Below the pieces are notes generated by a model that was not told where the DNA came from, did no database searches, and saw only the letters and a program-made list of their open reading frames with translations. This document shows positions 47,647 to 57,664 of a DNA stretch of 64,000 nt, piece after piece. The position numbers were made by a program, and so were the translations under genes. Within the stretch, counting starts at the first letter, position 1; every line of letters starts with the position of its first letter. Origin of the DNA: Larix kaempferi (Eukaryota > Streptophyta > Pinopsida > Pinales > Pinaceae); assembly GCA_027924585.1 (NCBI GenBank), contig BSBM01000461.1, positions 5,392,501 to 5,456,500 of the forward strand, given 5' to 3'.

Positions 47647-49862
47647 TCCAAACAAGGCTAGAAAAGGATCCTACATTTTATTCTAAAGAATATCATGCAT
47701 GAGCTAGTGGGCCGTTAACAAACATTGCAATGTCATGGATGCATGAATTATTTTCTAAGCATGGAGAGAGTATGCCAGATAGAGAAACCATACACATTCC
47801 AGATAACTTCTCAAGGTAGGAAATCTACAACTTGTACAAGGAATTTGTTAAAGATGCAAAAGGAAATAACAAGTTCATTAGATATGCATATTTTACAAGA
47901 CTATGGAAAACAGAGTTCAACAATTTATGTATTCCTAATATGTCAAGGATGGGGGTTTGCAGTATATGTGCTTCTCTTCAAAAAATTAGGGATAAATCGG
48001 AAGGGATAGAGAGAGGTGTGTCTCTAACAACTTTATTTTTTTGGAATAAATATCTATTATGAAAGCTCATCAATGTTTTGTTTTTTTTATTCGTAGATTA
48101 TGTTGTTAAAGAACTTCAAGCACATCGCAATCAAGAATCAGTTGAACGAAAAAAGTTATACAAACATCGCAATAAGTGTTATGATGAAACACATAAGAAT
48201 ATGGGTTTGATAATTGATGGCATGGATCAGAGAAAAAAAAAACACTTTTGCCACATTTTATTCGTGTACCAAATAATTTAAAGGAGGAAAATTTTATTCA
48301 ATTTCACTTGGTTGGTTGTATGGTTTTTATTGGTCAAATGTCTCCAAAGGCTTACTTTACATCTCTCAATATTCATAATGATGCAAATCTAACCGTTACC
48401 ATGATTCACCATGTGCTAACTCATTGCCTGGTAATCTTCCTTGAGTTCTATATCTGCAATTAGACAACACTAGCCGGGAAAACAAAAATCAGATCCTGTT
48501 TGGTTATCTGAACATGCTTGTTGAATTGGGAATTTTTCAGAAGGTTAAATTTGGTTTCCTTCTTGTTGGGAATACACATGACCATATTGATCAAATTTTT
48601 AGCCATTTTGGAGTGATATTGGGGAGGAAGAATGTTGGGAGCATGCCAACATTAACTGAAATTATTAGAAAAGCATATAGTCCAGAGCCTGTTGTGCTAA
48701 CATTGGAGGAAACTATTGACATGAGAAGATTTATTTTGGGATCATATGGTGAAGAAAGGTGCATTGAGAAACTTAATGACATTAGCTTTCAACATCAATT
48801 TTGTATTAAAAAAAATTGATGGGAAAACACTACTATGGGGTAAGAAGTACTCAACAAGTGCAGAATGGAGGCCTACATCAGGTTTAGCATTTCTGAAATT
48901 CATCCCAGGTCATTAAATGTATGCTTCAAAGTTATCATTATTGCAATCAGCTGTTGAGATTCAAAATTTACGTCGGCACAATAGAGATGTTGATTATTCT
49001 CAATTCTCGGAAGAAATAAAAAATTCTATGAAAGATACATATGACTATTTGATGTTGTTGATTATGTTTGGTGGGAGTCATTTTTCATGGAGAAAAATGA
49101 CATAATTACAAACTCTACAAATGCAGATATTTTTTTAAGACTCCATTTGGTTGGCCACAAAGTATGTCAAATGAAAATAAGGAGAGAAATGTTAAGCTTG
49201 AAGGTGTTGATCCTTCTCAACCAAAAGAAAGGGAAATGTACATTGGGTCTAGAAGATCATCTACATGGCGTGAGGTGATGGAAGACCTTTACAGAGGCTC
49301 AATAAAAGATATTAAGGATGGTTGCATGATTGCATTTTTGGCCACAGAAGATCCACGTGGTTATCCATTCTGGAATACAAAATTTATGAAGGTCAATAAA
49401 GAAAATGAAGAATTTATATCTATTGAAGTACATTGGTATGAAACAAACACACACACATTTGATGGTGTGTACAAGCCGAAGATGGTGATCGAGAAAAAGG
49501 TTTGCAAAAAGATAAAAATAAAGGGTAAAAATGCAAATCATCGTCGCGCAGACATTTTGAAATTAGAGAATGCTGACATACTATTTTATGACTTCCAGTT
49601 GACAAGGAAAGGCACTCTTCACTCCAAGACTATAGAGATTATCAAAAGATTGGTGGCACCAGAAATAATTGCAACATGGGAGTTTGCTAAGCTAAGGCGT
49701 AGATCTAGAAGGAATATGGCATATTAAATGTTGGGCATACATGAAGATTCAGATGGTGCACTCATTGATAGTAGAGAAGAATACGTTTCATCTACATCTT
49801 CATCCAGTCATTCATCTGAAGAAAATGTAGCTTCTGATGTTGTGCTCGAATCCATGTGTTGA
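47647..49862 (+). pseudogene. Gene B, 3' part: DUF7869-like core
   Basis: Coding resumes with a frame containing SWMHELFSKHGESMPDRE, ETIHIPDNFSR and IYNLYKEFVKDAKGN. A GT-AG intron at 48016-48096 joins GIER to DYVVKELQ in frame. The core has MGLIIDGMDQ, then FHLVGCMVFIG, then YLQLDNTSRENKN and VGNTHDHIDQIFSHF; these are the signature blocks I know from DUF7869 proteins, whose LQLDN...ENKN and GHTHxxxDxxF boxes look like an RNase-H/DDE-type fold. Here His of GHTH is Asn. A C-terminal block (PFWNTKFMKV, IEVHWYETNTHTFDGVYKP) resembles a BAH-like or chromatin-reader tail. Damage: frameshifts near 48235, 48425, 48815 and 49110 and about five stops. A final Ser/acid tail follows a stop at 49725 and ends at 49862. 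Confidence 0.72.
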
Positions 49863-50214
49863 TTTGAATATTTTCACATGAAACATTTTGTCTTTTTTAT
49901 TAATATGCCATTGTTTGTATGGAAACTCTAAAGTAGTGCTTGAATTTTGATATGAATTACTTCTACATCTTATGGTTTAATTATGATTTTATGATGAATA
50001 TCATAAATTTTTGTATTTTATATGAAAAGAGTGGTCAAACTGTTTCTTGAATAATTTGTGTTTAACTCAATGCAAGTTTTATATAGTGTTACTAAGAGAT
50101 TAAATAAGCACAATTTTCAATTTTGATAAAATCATATAAAATGTCATTTTTTTGAAAACGTGTGCTACCGATAGCATTAGTTTTCAATTTAGAGCTTGAT
50201 TTTAAGGTTTTTGC
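49863..50214. other. 3' flank of gene B, noncoding
   Basis: AT-rich, with a motif GTGCTACCGATAGC at about 50162 resembling the right subterminal GTGCTACCAGTAGC. It ends in TTTGC, one copy of the target duplication of the following insertion. Confidence 0.6.
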
Positions 50215-51014
50215 TGTGAAAATCCTCACAGCAGATCTAAGAGATGATGTGTACCTCACAAGAGTAATTATGATTAAGCAGGAAAATAGAAGAAGAGTGA
50301 ACAATACATTATAATAAGCAACAAAATAATATGGTACAGTAGAACTCAAATAGAAGCAATAATACTTCACACACACTTATTAATTAATCACAGTATGGAC
50401 AAATAAATAGTACAATGGTAGAGAGGATTCGAATGCCTAAGGTGGCAATTCGAATTATCCTCTCAGAGTGATCATAAGATCAATAGAGTGTCATCGGAGC
50501 ACAACTAGGTGTCCTCATGATCATCGGAGCACAACTGGAAGTCTTCATCATCATCAATGGAGTCATCAATGCTCTAGTAATTGTCAACCATCAGTCAAAC
50601 TAACTCTGGTAGGTGTAACTGAGTGTAACTCAATGTAACTAAGTGTAACTGAGTGTAACTAACTGTAACTGACTGTAACTGAGTGTAACTCAATGTAACT
50701 AAGTGTAACTGAGTGTAACTGACTGTAACTGAGTGTAACTGAGTGTAACTGAGTGACAACTGGACTGGTAGGTGAAGAAGGGTGAGTTTCTCCCTAAAAT
50801 CAAGGAAGAAGGGTGCATTAAGCAACTGGAGGGATAAAAATGAATAGTGAGAAGCTCCTGGGGGCTAGCCAACTGAGGGCTAGGTGCTAGACTGATGACT
50901 GGGATGCATGCAAACCCTAGAATGCATGCAAACCCTAAAGGTGCATGCATGACTGAAAATGTAAAGGATCAAAATACTGGTGGGACTAGGATGGAGTATA
51001 GGAATATCCTAACA
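50215..51014 (-). repeat. 3' LTR of gag-only element II
   Basis: Plus strand reads TGTGAAAATCC to TATCCTAACA. Includes the decamer array 50611-50760. Confidence 0.93.
50611..50760. repeat. 10-bp repeat array in the 3' LTR
   Basis: Fourteen GTGTAACTGA-type decamers plus one degenerate unit. The paired array in the other LTR (52947-53106) has one more copy, which alone accounts for the 800/810 bp length difference. Confidence 0.95.
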
Positions 51015-51201
51015 CCCCCCCTTAATCCATCCTAGGCCCTAGTAACTAAGACCAAAGGTCACCCAATACAATGAATAATAACAATCAATAAACCAAGGAA
51101 GTGAAAAAATTTCATGGGAAACATACCCCCTCCTCAAAAAATAGACTGAAAGGCACACATAAAAAATAAATGCTCCAAACTCAAGCATGTGTGATGCTTG
51201 G

Positions 51202-52434
51202 TCATATGTCTAGAGGTATCTTCTTCTTGGGAAGAAGTGGATCATGCTCAAAAAGCATGTGCTTGTACTTGCTCTTCAGATCGAATGTGATGAGAACAAA
51301 TCCAATAGTATGAGAATGATCCTTGAACCTGTGATTCGAATCAGCTGAGGTAGGATCAAATCTGTGAAAGTGCATATAGTCTTTTGTCTTCTCCTTCGAG
51401 CCACCATGGGTGAGATTATGCCAAAAATAACTATTACATGTTTGCTTGAAATCAAAATCAGATTTAAGACTTAAAAAACAGTTTCTTGAGATCTCCTTTG
51501 AACCAGCAGGGGTGAGATCAAAACTATCATATGCATGAGAAATTATCCCAAGCAGTAATTGCTTAGAATCCAAATTAGATCCAAGACTTGAATCATGGTT
51601 TCTTGAGATCTCCTTTGAACCATGAGAGGTGAGATCAAAACCAGTAATTGCATGAGAATTTATCCCAAGCGAATGGCAATGGCCATAATCTTCAATAACC
51701 TTCTGAAAGCATGAATTTATGATCTTATAGTAGTATAAAAGAGGAGATAGTTGGAGATGAGCGAATGCATTACCTTCAGTAGCTGTTTTGACCTCTGAAA
51801 TAATCATGTGATCATGATGCAAACCAATAGACTTTGGTGCAAGAGAGGATTTAGGACCTTCTGCAATATCTAGAGTGTGAGCTGGCACAGAAAGAGAAGA
51901 AAGTTTGAGCATGAGTGGAGAATCTGCAAGTTCTTTGTCAACAACTTCAATATGAGATGATACTGGTTCATGATCTGAGAGATCATCAGGGGGAGAGAAT
52001 GCAACATGATCTGAGAGACCATCAGGAGGAGCGAATGCATCATGATCTGAGAGACCATCAAGTGGAGCGAATGCATCACCTTGCTTGCTTTTGAAGGTAT
52101 TTGGACCAAATCCATCATTCTTTTTGCCAAATCTTTCATTCAGATGAGCCCATAACTCTTTTGGAGTTTCAATATCAATGATGGTCGGGTACAATATGTA
52201 ATCAGTCATAGTAAGCTTCATTCTTCCAATGTGCATGTCACCTTTATTCAACCATTTAATCTTCTTTATAGAGGATTCGAACTCTCTTTCAAAATAGCAA
52301 TCAAAGAGATCATGGCTCTTTAAATATGCTATCATTTTTGGTTTCCATTCAACATAGTTGAGTCGAGAAAAAGGAGGGATTTCTTCTAAATTCATTGAAG
52401 ATGTAGAGGACCTGCAAAAACAATATAGAATCAC
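51202..52434 (-). CDS. Intact gag-like protein of element II, 410 codons
   Basis: Unbroken minus-strand frame. An alternative and perhaps better start is the ATG at 52395 (MNLEEIPPF), because the upstream codons follow an acceptor-like TTTTGCAG/GT. The N-terminal half is Copia gag: LNYVEWKPKMIAYLKSH and later KELWAHLNERFGKK. Next come three tandem copies of a 12-13 residue unit (DAFAPPDGLSDH, 52000-52080), then a Ser/Leu/His-rich region with GSKEISRN repeated twice and phased HSLGINSHA and LGIISHA segments. There is no zinc knuckle, protease, integrase or RT. The corresponding broken ORF of element I (9892-11027) shares both gag motifs and the HSLGI repeats. Presumed role: particle or RNA-packaging protein acting in cis with a helper Copia; inferred. 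Confidence 0.8.
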   Translation of the reverse strand: MILYCFCRSSTSSMNLEEIPPFSRLNYVEWKPKMIAYLKSHDLFDCYFEREFESSIKKIKWLNKGDMHIGRMKLTMTDYILYPTIIDIETPKELWAHLNERFGKKNDGFGPNTFKSKQGDAFAPLDGLSDHDAFAPPDGLSDHVAFSPPDDLSDHEPVSSHIEVVDKELADSPLMLKLSSLSVPAHTLDIAEGPKSSLAPKSIGLHHDHMIISEVKTATEGNAFAHLQLSPLLYYYKIINSCFQKVIEDYGHCHSLGINSHAITGFDLTSHGSKEISRNHDSSLGSNLDSKQLLLGIISHAYDSFDLTPAGSKEISRNCFLSLKSDFDFKQTCNSYFWHNLTHGGSKEKTKDYMHFHRFDPTSADSNHRFKDHSHTIGFVLITFDLKSKYKHMLFEHDPLLPKKKIPLDI

Positions 52435-52550
52435 TGCAACTGCTACTGCTGCAAAAATGCAGATTCTGCTGCACTCGAAATCTTTGTAATAACATACAAA
52501 AAACTCTCAAGAATGGAGATAAACAATACTCTCAACATGCTCTGATACCA

Positions 52551-53360
52551 TGTGAAAATCCTCATAGCAGATCTAAGAGATGATGTGTACCTCACAAGAG
52601 TAATTATGATTAAGCAGGAAAATAGAAGAAGAGTGAACAATACAGTATAATAAGCAACAAAATAATATGGTATAGTAGAACTCAAATAGAAGCAATAATA
52701 CTTCACACACACTTATTAATTAATCATAGTATGGACAAATAAATAGTACAATGGTAGAGAGGATTCGAATGCCTAAGGTGGCAATTCGAATTAGCCTCTC
52801 AGAGTGATCATAAGATCAATAGAGTGTCATCAGAGCACAACTGGGTGTCCTCATGATCATCGGAGTGCAACTGGAAGTCTTCATCGTCATCAGTGGAGTC
52901 ATTAATGCTCTAGTAACTGTCAACCATCAGTCAAACTAACTCTGGTAGGTGTAACTGAGTGTAACTCAATGTAACTAAGTGTAACTGAGTGTAATTGACT
53001 GTAACTGACTGTAACTGACTGTAACTGAGTGTAACTGAGTGTAACTCAATGTAACTAAGTGTAACTGACTGTAACTAACTGTAACTGGGTGTAACTGAGT
53101 GACAATTGGACTGGTAGGTGAAGAAGGGCGAGTTGCTCCCTAAAATCAAGGAAGAAGGGCGCATTAAGCAACTGGAGGGATAAAAATGAATAGTGAGAAG
53201 CTCCTGGGGGCTAGCTAACCAAGGGCTAGGTGCTGGACTGATGACTGGGATGCATGCAAACCCTAGAATACATGCAAACCCTAAAGGTGCATGCATGACT
53301 GAAAATGTAAAGAATCAAAATACTGGTGGGACTAGGATGGAGTATAGGAATATCCTAACA
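52551..53360 (-). repeat. 5' LTR of gag-only element II
   Basis: 810 bp, homologous to 50215-51014, followed by the TTTGC duplication. Confidence 0.93.
52947..53106. repeat. 10-bp repeat array in the 5' LTR
   Basis: Fifteen decamers plus one degenerate unit. The order of variant units differs from the paired array, so copies have been gained and lost since insertion. Confidence 0.95.
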
Positions 53361-53365
53361 TTTGC

Positions 53366-53552
53366 AAATAGCAATAACAAATGTTTTGGTTCATTTCTAT
53401 ATTTTTGACCCCAAATCAAAAAGTAGTGCTACCAGTAGCCCCACTTTTTGATTCCGGGTTGTTTTTTGGTGTTTTTTATGCAAAAATCTGGGTTTTTATG
53501 GCTAGAGTTCTCGTTTTGAGTATAAAGTTCTCGACAAGTTGCATAACATGTT
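53366..53552 (-). repeat. Right terminus of the TIR element with subterminal palindrome
   Basis: 53527-53552 is the right inverted repeat (complement AACATGTTATGCAACTTG...CGAGAAC), followed by AATG at 53553. At 53415-53452 there is a 38-bp imperfect palindrome, ATCAAAAAGT at one end and ACTTTTTGAT at the other, around GTGCTACCAGTAGCC. Subterminal palindromes of this kind often bind transposases; that role is inferred. Confidence 0.6.
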
Positions 53553-53556
53553 AATG

Positions 53557-54486
53557 GCACCTATTTTCCATTGATGTAAAAAGGGGGAAAAGAGCATGAA
53601 GTTGATAATGAAGCATGCAACGCAAAGAGAATGATCATGAATCATGCGATCCACACAAAAGTAATAGGAAGCAAAAAAAGCATTGACAGTAGAATGAGCA
53701 AATGTCAAAGGCTCCAATTGGAAAAAAACATAGGGGGAGTACACACAGGGGGAGTCACGGGGGAGTACTGCGACAAGCACAGATGAAGCATACAAAATTT
53801 AGGAGATGATTATGCACATATTCATAAGGTGTTGACATCAATGCCAAAGGGGGATATTGTTGAACTTTGGTTTTCATTGTTGTTCACTGATGTCAAAGAG
53901 GATTAGGTATTCCTATGCTAGATTGAAGAAATATATGAAAGCCACTTTGAAGAAGTATATTTATGTTCCATTTTAAAGAAGTGTATGAAAGATACTCTAA
54001 AGAAGTATAAGGATGCCAATATGAATAAGTATACCCAAAAGTGCATCCAGTATGAATAAATGTGGTACAAGTGCAGGTCTCAAGTCCACCCAGTCATAGT
54101 CTCTCAAGCTAAAATCCAAAGAGTTGGTTGGAAAAAAAATTGGTAGTGCACATGCAAGCCAAAGAGATGATTGGACAAGGTTTGAGATTGTGCAAGCAGT
54201 TTGGAACAAGAAGTGGGCGTGCGCAAGTAGTTTGGAACAAGAAGTGGTCGTGTGCAAGCATTTTGGAACAAGAAGTGGTTGAATAGTTATGCAAATCCTT
54301 GAAGTGCGCAAGACTCACCAATCGGAAGAAGATTTCAGTTTTTTGCGGTTGAATAATTTTTTGCGCATATATGGATGAATTTTTTATTTGTGGTGGATGC
54401 ATAGTTAAAGTTCAAATATTAATCAGTTAAGAAGTTAAAAACGGTTGATAACTACGTTAATACTGATTCACCCCCCCTCTTAGTAT
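53557..54486 (+). mobile_element. SIRE-like Copia fragment: 3' internal end plus LTR
   Basis: G-rich purine runs (AGGGGGAGT, CAGGGGGAGT, CGGGGGAGT at 53733-53766) precede AAAGGGGGATAT and then TGTTGAACTTTGG at 53858, the way SIRE/Maximus-type Copia 3' LTRs begin. The LTR-like sequence runs to about 54486 with the TACTGATTCACCCCCCCTC motif near its end. No coding domain is present, so it is a fragment. Confidence 0.6.
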
Positions 54487-54489
54487 TAA

Positions 54490-54990
54490 ATAGATTCCAA
54501 AAATTATTGAGGATCTTCCTAAAGTAGCATCGCCACATTTTACTGTGCCTCACATTTGGAACATTTATTCCAACAAAAAATATGAAGGGGAGTTTTTGTT
54601 GGGAAATGGTAGAATTAGGAAATTCAAAGGTAATGAAATAGTAGATCATATCAACTTATATAATAGTGTATATTATATTCTTTCAATCTCCTACTTATTT
54701 AATATTTTTTTTTCATCCATCATTTATTAAGCTTTACTATGAGTACATAATTATTCAATTGTTTTTTTGTCACACAGCTACTCGAGAGTGGGATGCACTA
54801 CATTTATACATTGAGAATAATCTTGACTAGATGAAGGGATGGGTAGACTGATGTAACGATGTATATGGAAAATTGTCATGGGATGGAGTGGTTGAGTTGA
54901 TTAAAACATCTCATCAATCTAGATCGATTATCAATATTATGCAAATGGAAATTGATTTACCGAATGGTGCAAAGAATAGATAGGTGATGA
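54490..54990 (+). pseudogene. Unknown coding remnant, two exon-like blocks
   Basis: Block 1 (54490-54650) reads PKIIEDLPKVASPHFTVPHI, then WNIYSNKKYEGEFLLGNG without a stop. Block 2 begins after an acceptor-like TTGTCACACAG at about 54779 and reads TREWDALHLYIENNLD, a stop, then NDVYGKLSWDGVVELIK and MQMEIDLPNGAKNR. The composition looks like real protein but I recognise no family and see no similarity to genes A or B. Confidence 0.4.
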
Positions 54991-55106
54991 TTACCCACAT
55001 TTTTTGCTCTCTATATTAGATGTGCTAGTATTATTTGTTTCTAATAAGCAACTGCTAATCTAAATATGTTTAATAGTTGTCAATATTCCATTTTGAACAT
55101 TTCAAG

Positions 55107-55131
55107 ATATATATATATATATATATATATT
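55107..55131. repeat. AT microsatellite
   Basis: About twelve uninterrupted AT dinucleotides. Confidence 0.95.
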
Positions 55132-55959
55132 AGTGAATCCATGAAGATGGCTAACAATATTTGGCCAAAAGTGATGGTGAAAATTAATTTTTTTACTCTT
55201 TTATTAACTATAAGCCCTCAAAACTCATATTTGCCTTGTGAATTCCAACATGCAACAAAAAAACAAACTGCGGGTAATTATGTTGTCTTTCCACCTATAT
55301 TTTTTTAAATAATAATATTATTTAATATGCCAAAATTGCATTTAATGATAGGTTTCTTCTTGTAAATTTCAGGAAAATTTAACAAGTGCCTTGTGTGCAC
55401 GTAAAATAATTTAGTGATAAAAGTATAATTTTTGAAAAAAAAATATGAACTTAATCTAAATGAAATGCACTAGGGCGCACATATTTTTTTCAATTTATGT
55501 TGGAAAAATATATTTTTTATTAATTTTCAAAATTGACTGTTGAAAATTTTAATCTCATTTCGTACACGTGTGTGCACATAAACTATGTTTTTACTAGTTA
55601 CAAAAATAAAATAAAAACAAAAATACCCTTTTGAAGAGGACACGATGGTCTGGGGCATATATATTTTTTGAAATTTTTTGGTCGTATACTTTTTATGTTA
55701 TTGATTTTTCTTTGCGTTGATTCGAAGTTGTGGACATGGTTTTGTAAGTGTAAGTTTGAAAAGAAAAAAAAATAGCATATGAAATTAGAAACCCATAAAT
55801 TATATGCCAATGGATAGAGGATTCATTGATGCATTCATTGGTATGATGTCCGCCACCTAAGGTCCATCCCAGGATAGGGTTTAGGCCTCATAAAGAGGCC
55901 AAAAAAAATTAAATATATACAAAATGGGGCTAAAATCATGTTTTAAAGCCCTAGATCGA
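55132..55959. other. AT-rich spacer, no gene seen
   Basis: Long A and T runs. Short frames on both strands are composition-driven and none carries a recognisable motif. Confidence 0.6.
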
Positions 55960-56945
55960 GCTAATAAGATCAATCGATGGTTTTAAATCCCTTGATCAAA
56001 TTTTTTTGTGTAGTTGTTAAATACCTTGATCGAGGGTTTAACTGTAGTTAATCCAAAAGCTCGCCTAAGTTAATAGCTCAATCGAGATATTTAATCATTA
56101 AAAAGTTTAAATTTTATAGGTAAAAAAAATATTAACTCAAATAGCTCGATCTAGCTATTTGAATTAATAATATTTTATCCATATGAAATTAAACTTTCTT
56201 AATAAGTGTTGGTATTTTTTTTTGTTAAAAAATTAAATAATAATACTTATTTTTGACAACCATAGCTATTTGAAATATTATTGAATCCGTAATGTGATTT
56301 ATGGCCCATGGTTTTGGTAATCATTGTAAATTTTCCTATGGTATCACATTGCATCATATACCATGGGAAAATTTACCATGGGTTACCAAAACCCAAATAG
56401 TAATCAGCACAACTATTTGGGCATAAATTTTTCCATGGTATTTGATGTGATGTGATACCATGGGAAACTTTACCATGGGTTACCAAAACCATGGGCCATA
56501 ATCACGTTAGAAAAAAAATTGATTACAGATAATTAATTTGTAAACAAAATTATTACTTATAATTAATTAAAATTGAATCTAATTCTAAGTTAAACAAGAA
56601 TTTCAAAAATATAGCAATATCAAACATTTGTCCATCAAATTTCTTTAAATCTAAAGTATATTTTAAATTTATTTTAAATAAAAAATTATTTTATTAACAA
56701 AATAATATTAATTTAAATAGCTCGATCGACTATTCGAATAATATATGTTCATAATATGCATTTTATTATAATAGCTCGATCGAGCTATTTCCAATATTTT
56801 ACCAATAGCTCAATCGAAGGTTATTTAAACCCTCGATCGAGCTATTGGTAAAAGATTGATCAAGGGCTTATTTAAACCCTCGATTGAGCTTTTGAAAGCT
56901 TAGTCGAGGGCTTAAATAAATCTCGATCAAACTTGTGTTTTAGGC
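55960..56945. repeat. Tract with reiterated CTCGATCGAGCT-type palindromes
   Basis: More than ten copies or near copies of TAGCTCGATCGAGCTATT and CCCTCGATCGAG, in both orientations, spread through the kilobase on either side of the MITE-like repeat. Densest at 56765-56930. No coding sequence. Confidence 0.75.
56292..56507. mobile_element. Foldback MITE-like element with TA duplication
   Basis: A 216-bp near-complete inverted repeat: the left arm starts ATGTGATTTATGGCCCATGG and the right arm ends in the complement of ACGTGATTATGGCCCATGG, each flanked by TA. Each arm also contains inner inverted CCATGGTA/TACCATGG copies, so it could fold into a long hairpin. TA flanks would suit a Stowaway/Mariner-type origin, but the termini are not a textbook match. 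Confidence 0.6.
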
Positions 56946-57199
56946 AGTTGACACCTACATATTACCAAAAAATTTACCCATCTTCATGGGAACACCCATA
57001 TATATATATTGTTCTAGGTGAAACACTACAAGGTAATGTTGTGAAATGGCAGAAAATTTCACATCAAGCAATTGGATGATTAAAAGAAAACTTTTGATTG
57101 TGGACCAACTGCAGTATTTCAAGTTACTAATGTTTCCTCTAGCACTGATAATAACTCGGAAGTACTAAAAATAGATACCATGGCTACTTATTGTATTTA

Positions 57200-57545
57200 T
57201 GTGGATTCCATAGTTACCAATGATACATGATATAGATTAAACAAGCAATTATATAGATATGAACACAAGATAAGTAATGGTGGCAGATCCAACAAGTCTT
57301 TCTATTACTCAGAACCAAAGTACAATACAATGTCTCAATGTCTCCCTATATCCATCTCTCCAGCATATATATATATAGTTTACATACAGTTACATAACGA
57401 CCTGTCGGTTCACTAACCTACGTGACTAAATGACTCGACATGTAGCGGTCAAACGGAGGACCTAGTCGACACGTCAGTTCGACATGTTCTACGAAGTGGT
57501 CGGATGGAGTACCTAGTCAGGCGGCCGACCTAGGCCCCTACAACA
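57200..57545 (-). repeat. LTR, minus orientation
   Basis: 346 bp, read on the minus strand from TGTTGTAGGGGCCTAGG to GGAATCCACA. A purine tract (complement of TCTCCCCCACAAAAAAAA) adjoins it at 57546, marking it as a 3' LTR of a minus-strand element whose interior extends to the right. It is homologous to 61695-62014 in opposite orientation. Confidence 0.75.
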
Positions 57546-57664
57546 TCTCCCCCACAAAAAAAAACTTTCTTCTTCTTGAAGAAATATGGAGATGCTAACT
57601 AAACTAGATTTAAACTAACAAAATTAAACAGAACTGAGTAATGAGAGAATTTTTTTCGTTACTG

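Larger units (their letters stand above)
50215..53360 (-). mobile_element. Non-autonomous (gag-only) LTR retrotransposon II, intact ORF
   Basis: 3.1-kb minus-strand element with LTRs 50215-51014 (800 bp) and 52551-53360 (810 bp) and a perfect target duplication TTTGC (50210-50214 and 53361-53365). The primer site TGGTATCAGAGCA adjoins the 5' LTR (52538-52550) and a G-rich purine tract adjoins the 3' LTR (GGGGGGG at 51015-51021 on the minus strand). The LTRs differ by scattered substitutions and one 10-bp repeat unit. The only coding content is the ORF at 51202-52434. No enzyme domain is present, so it depends on another Copia for transposition. Confidence 0.95.
8357..53552. mobile_element. 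Composite TIR-bounded DNA transposon carrying two divergent genes, interrupted by four LTR insertions
   Basis: The two ends carry a 26-bp inverted repeat (8357-8382 against the complement of 53527-53552, 24 of 26 matching), each flanked by AATG as a possible 4-bp target duplication. Inside both ends, a second inverted similarity occurs (8440-8472 against 53415-53452). Subtracting nested elements 8880-12108, 12676-20068, 24850-47646 and 50215-53360 leaves about 8.6 kb holding gene A (minus) and gene B (plus), divergently arranged around 22541-23036. I infer that this was one large DNA transposon and that gene B, a DUF7869-like protein with RNase-H-fold-like motifs, may be its transposase. The TIR match and the continuity of gene B across the Gypsy insertion are seen directly. 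The mobility and superfamily are inference; the termini do not match a superfamily I recognise. Confidence 0.6.

Noticed and set aside
1141-54486. One giant SIRE-like element with 5' gag at 1141 and 3' LTR at 53858-54486, split by the TIR element
   Set aside because: The sequence before the TACTGATTCACCCC motif at about 1090 does not resemble that before the same motif at 54470, so the two LTR ends appear to be from different elements.
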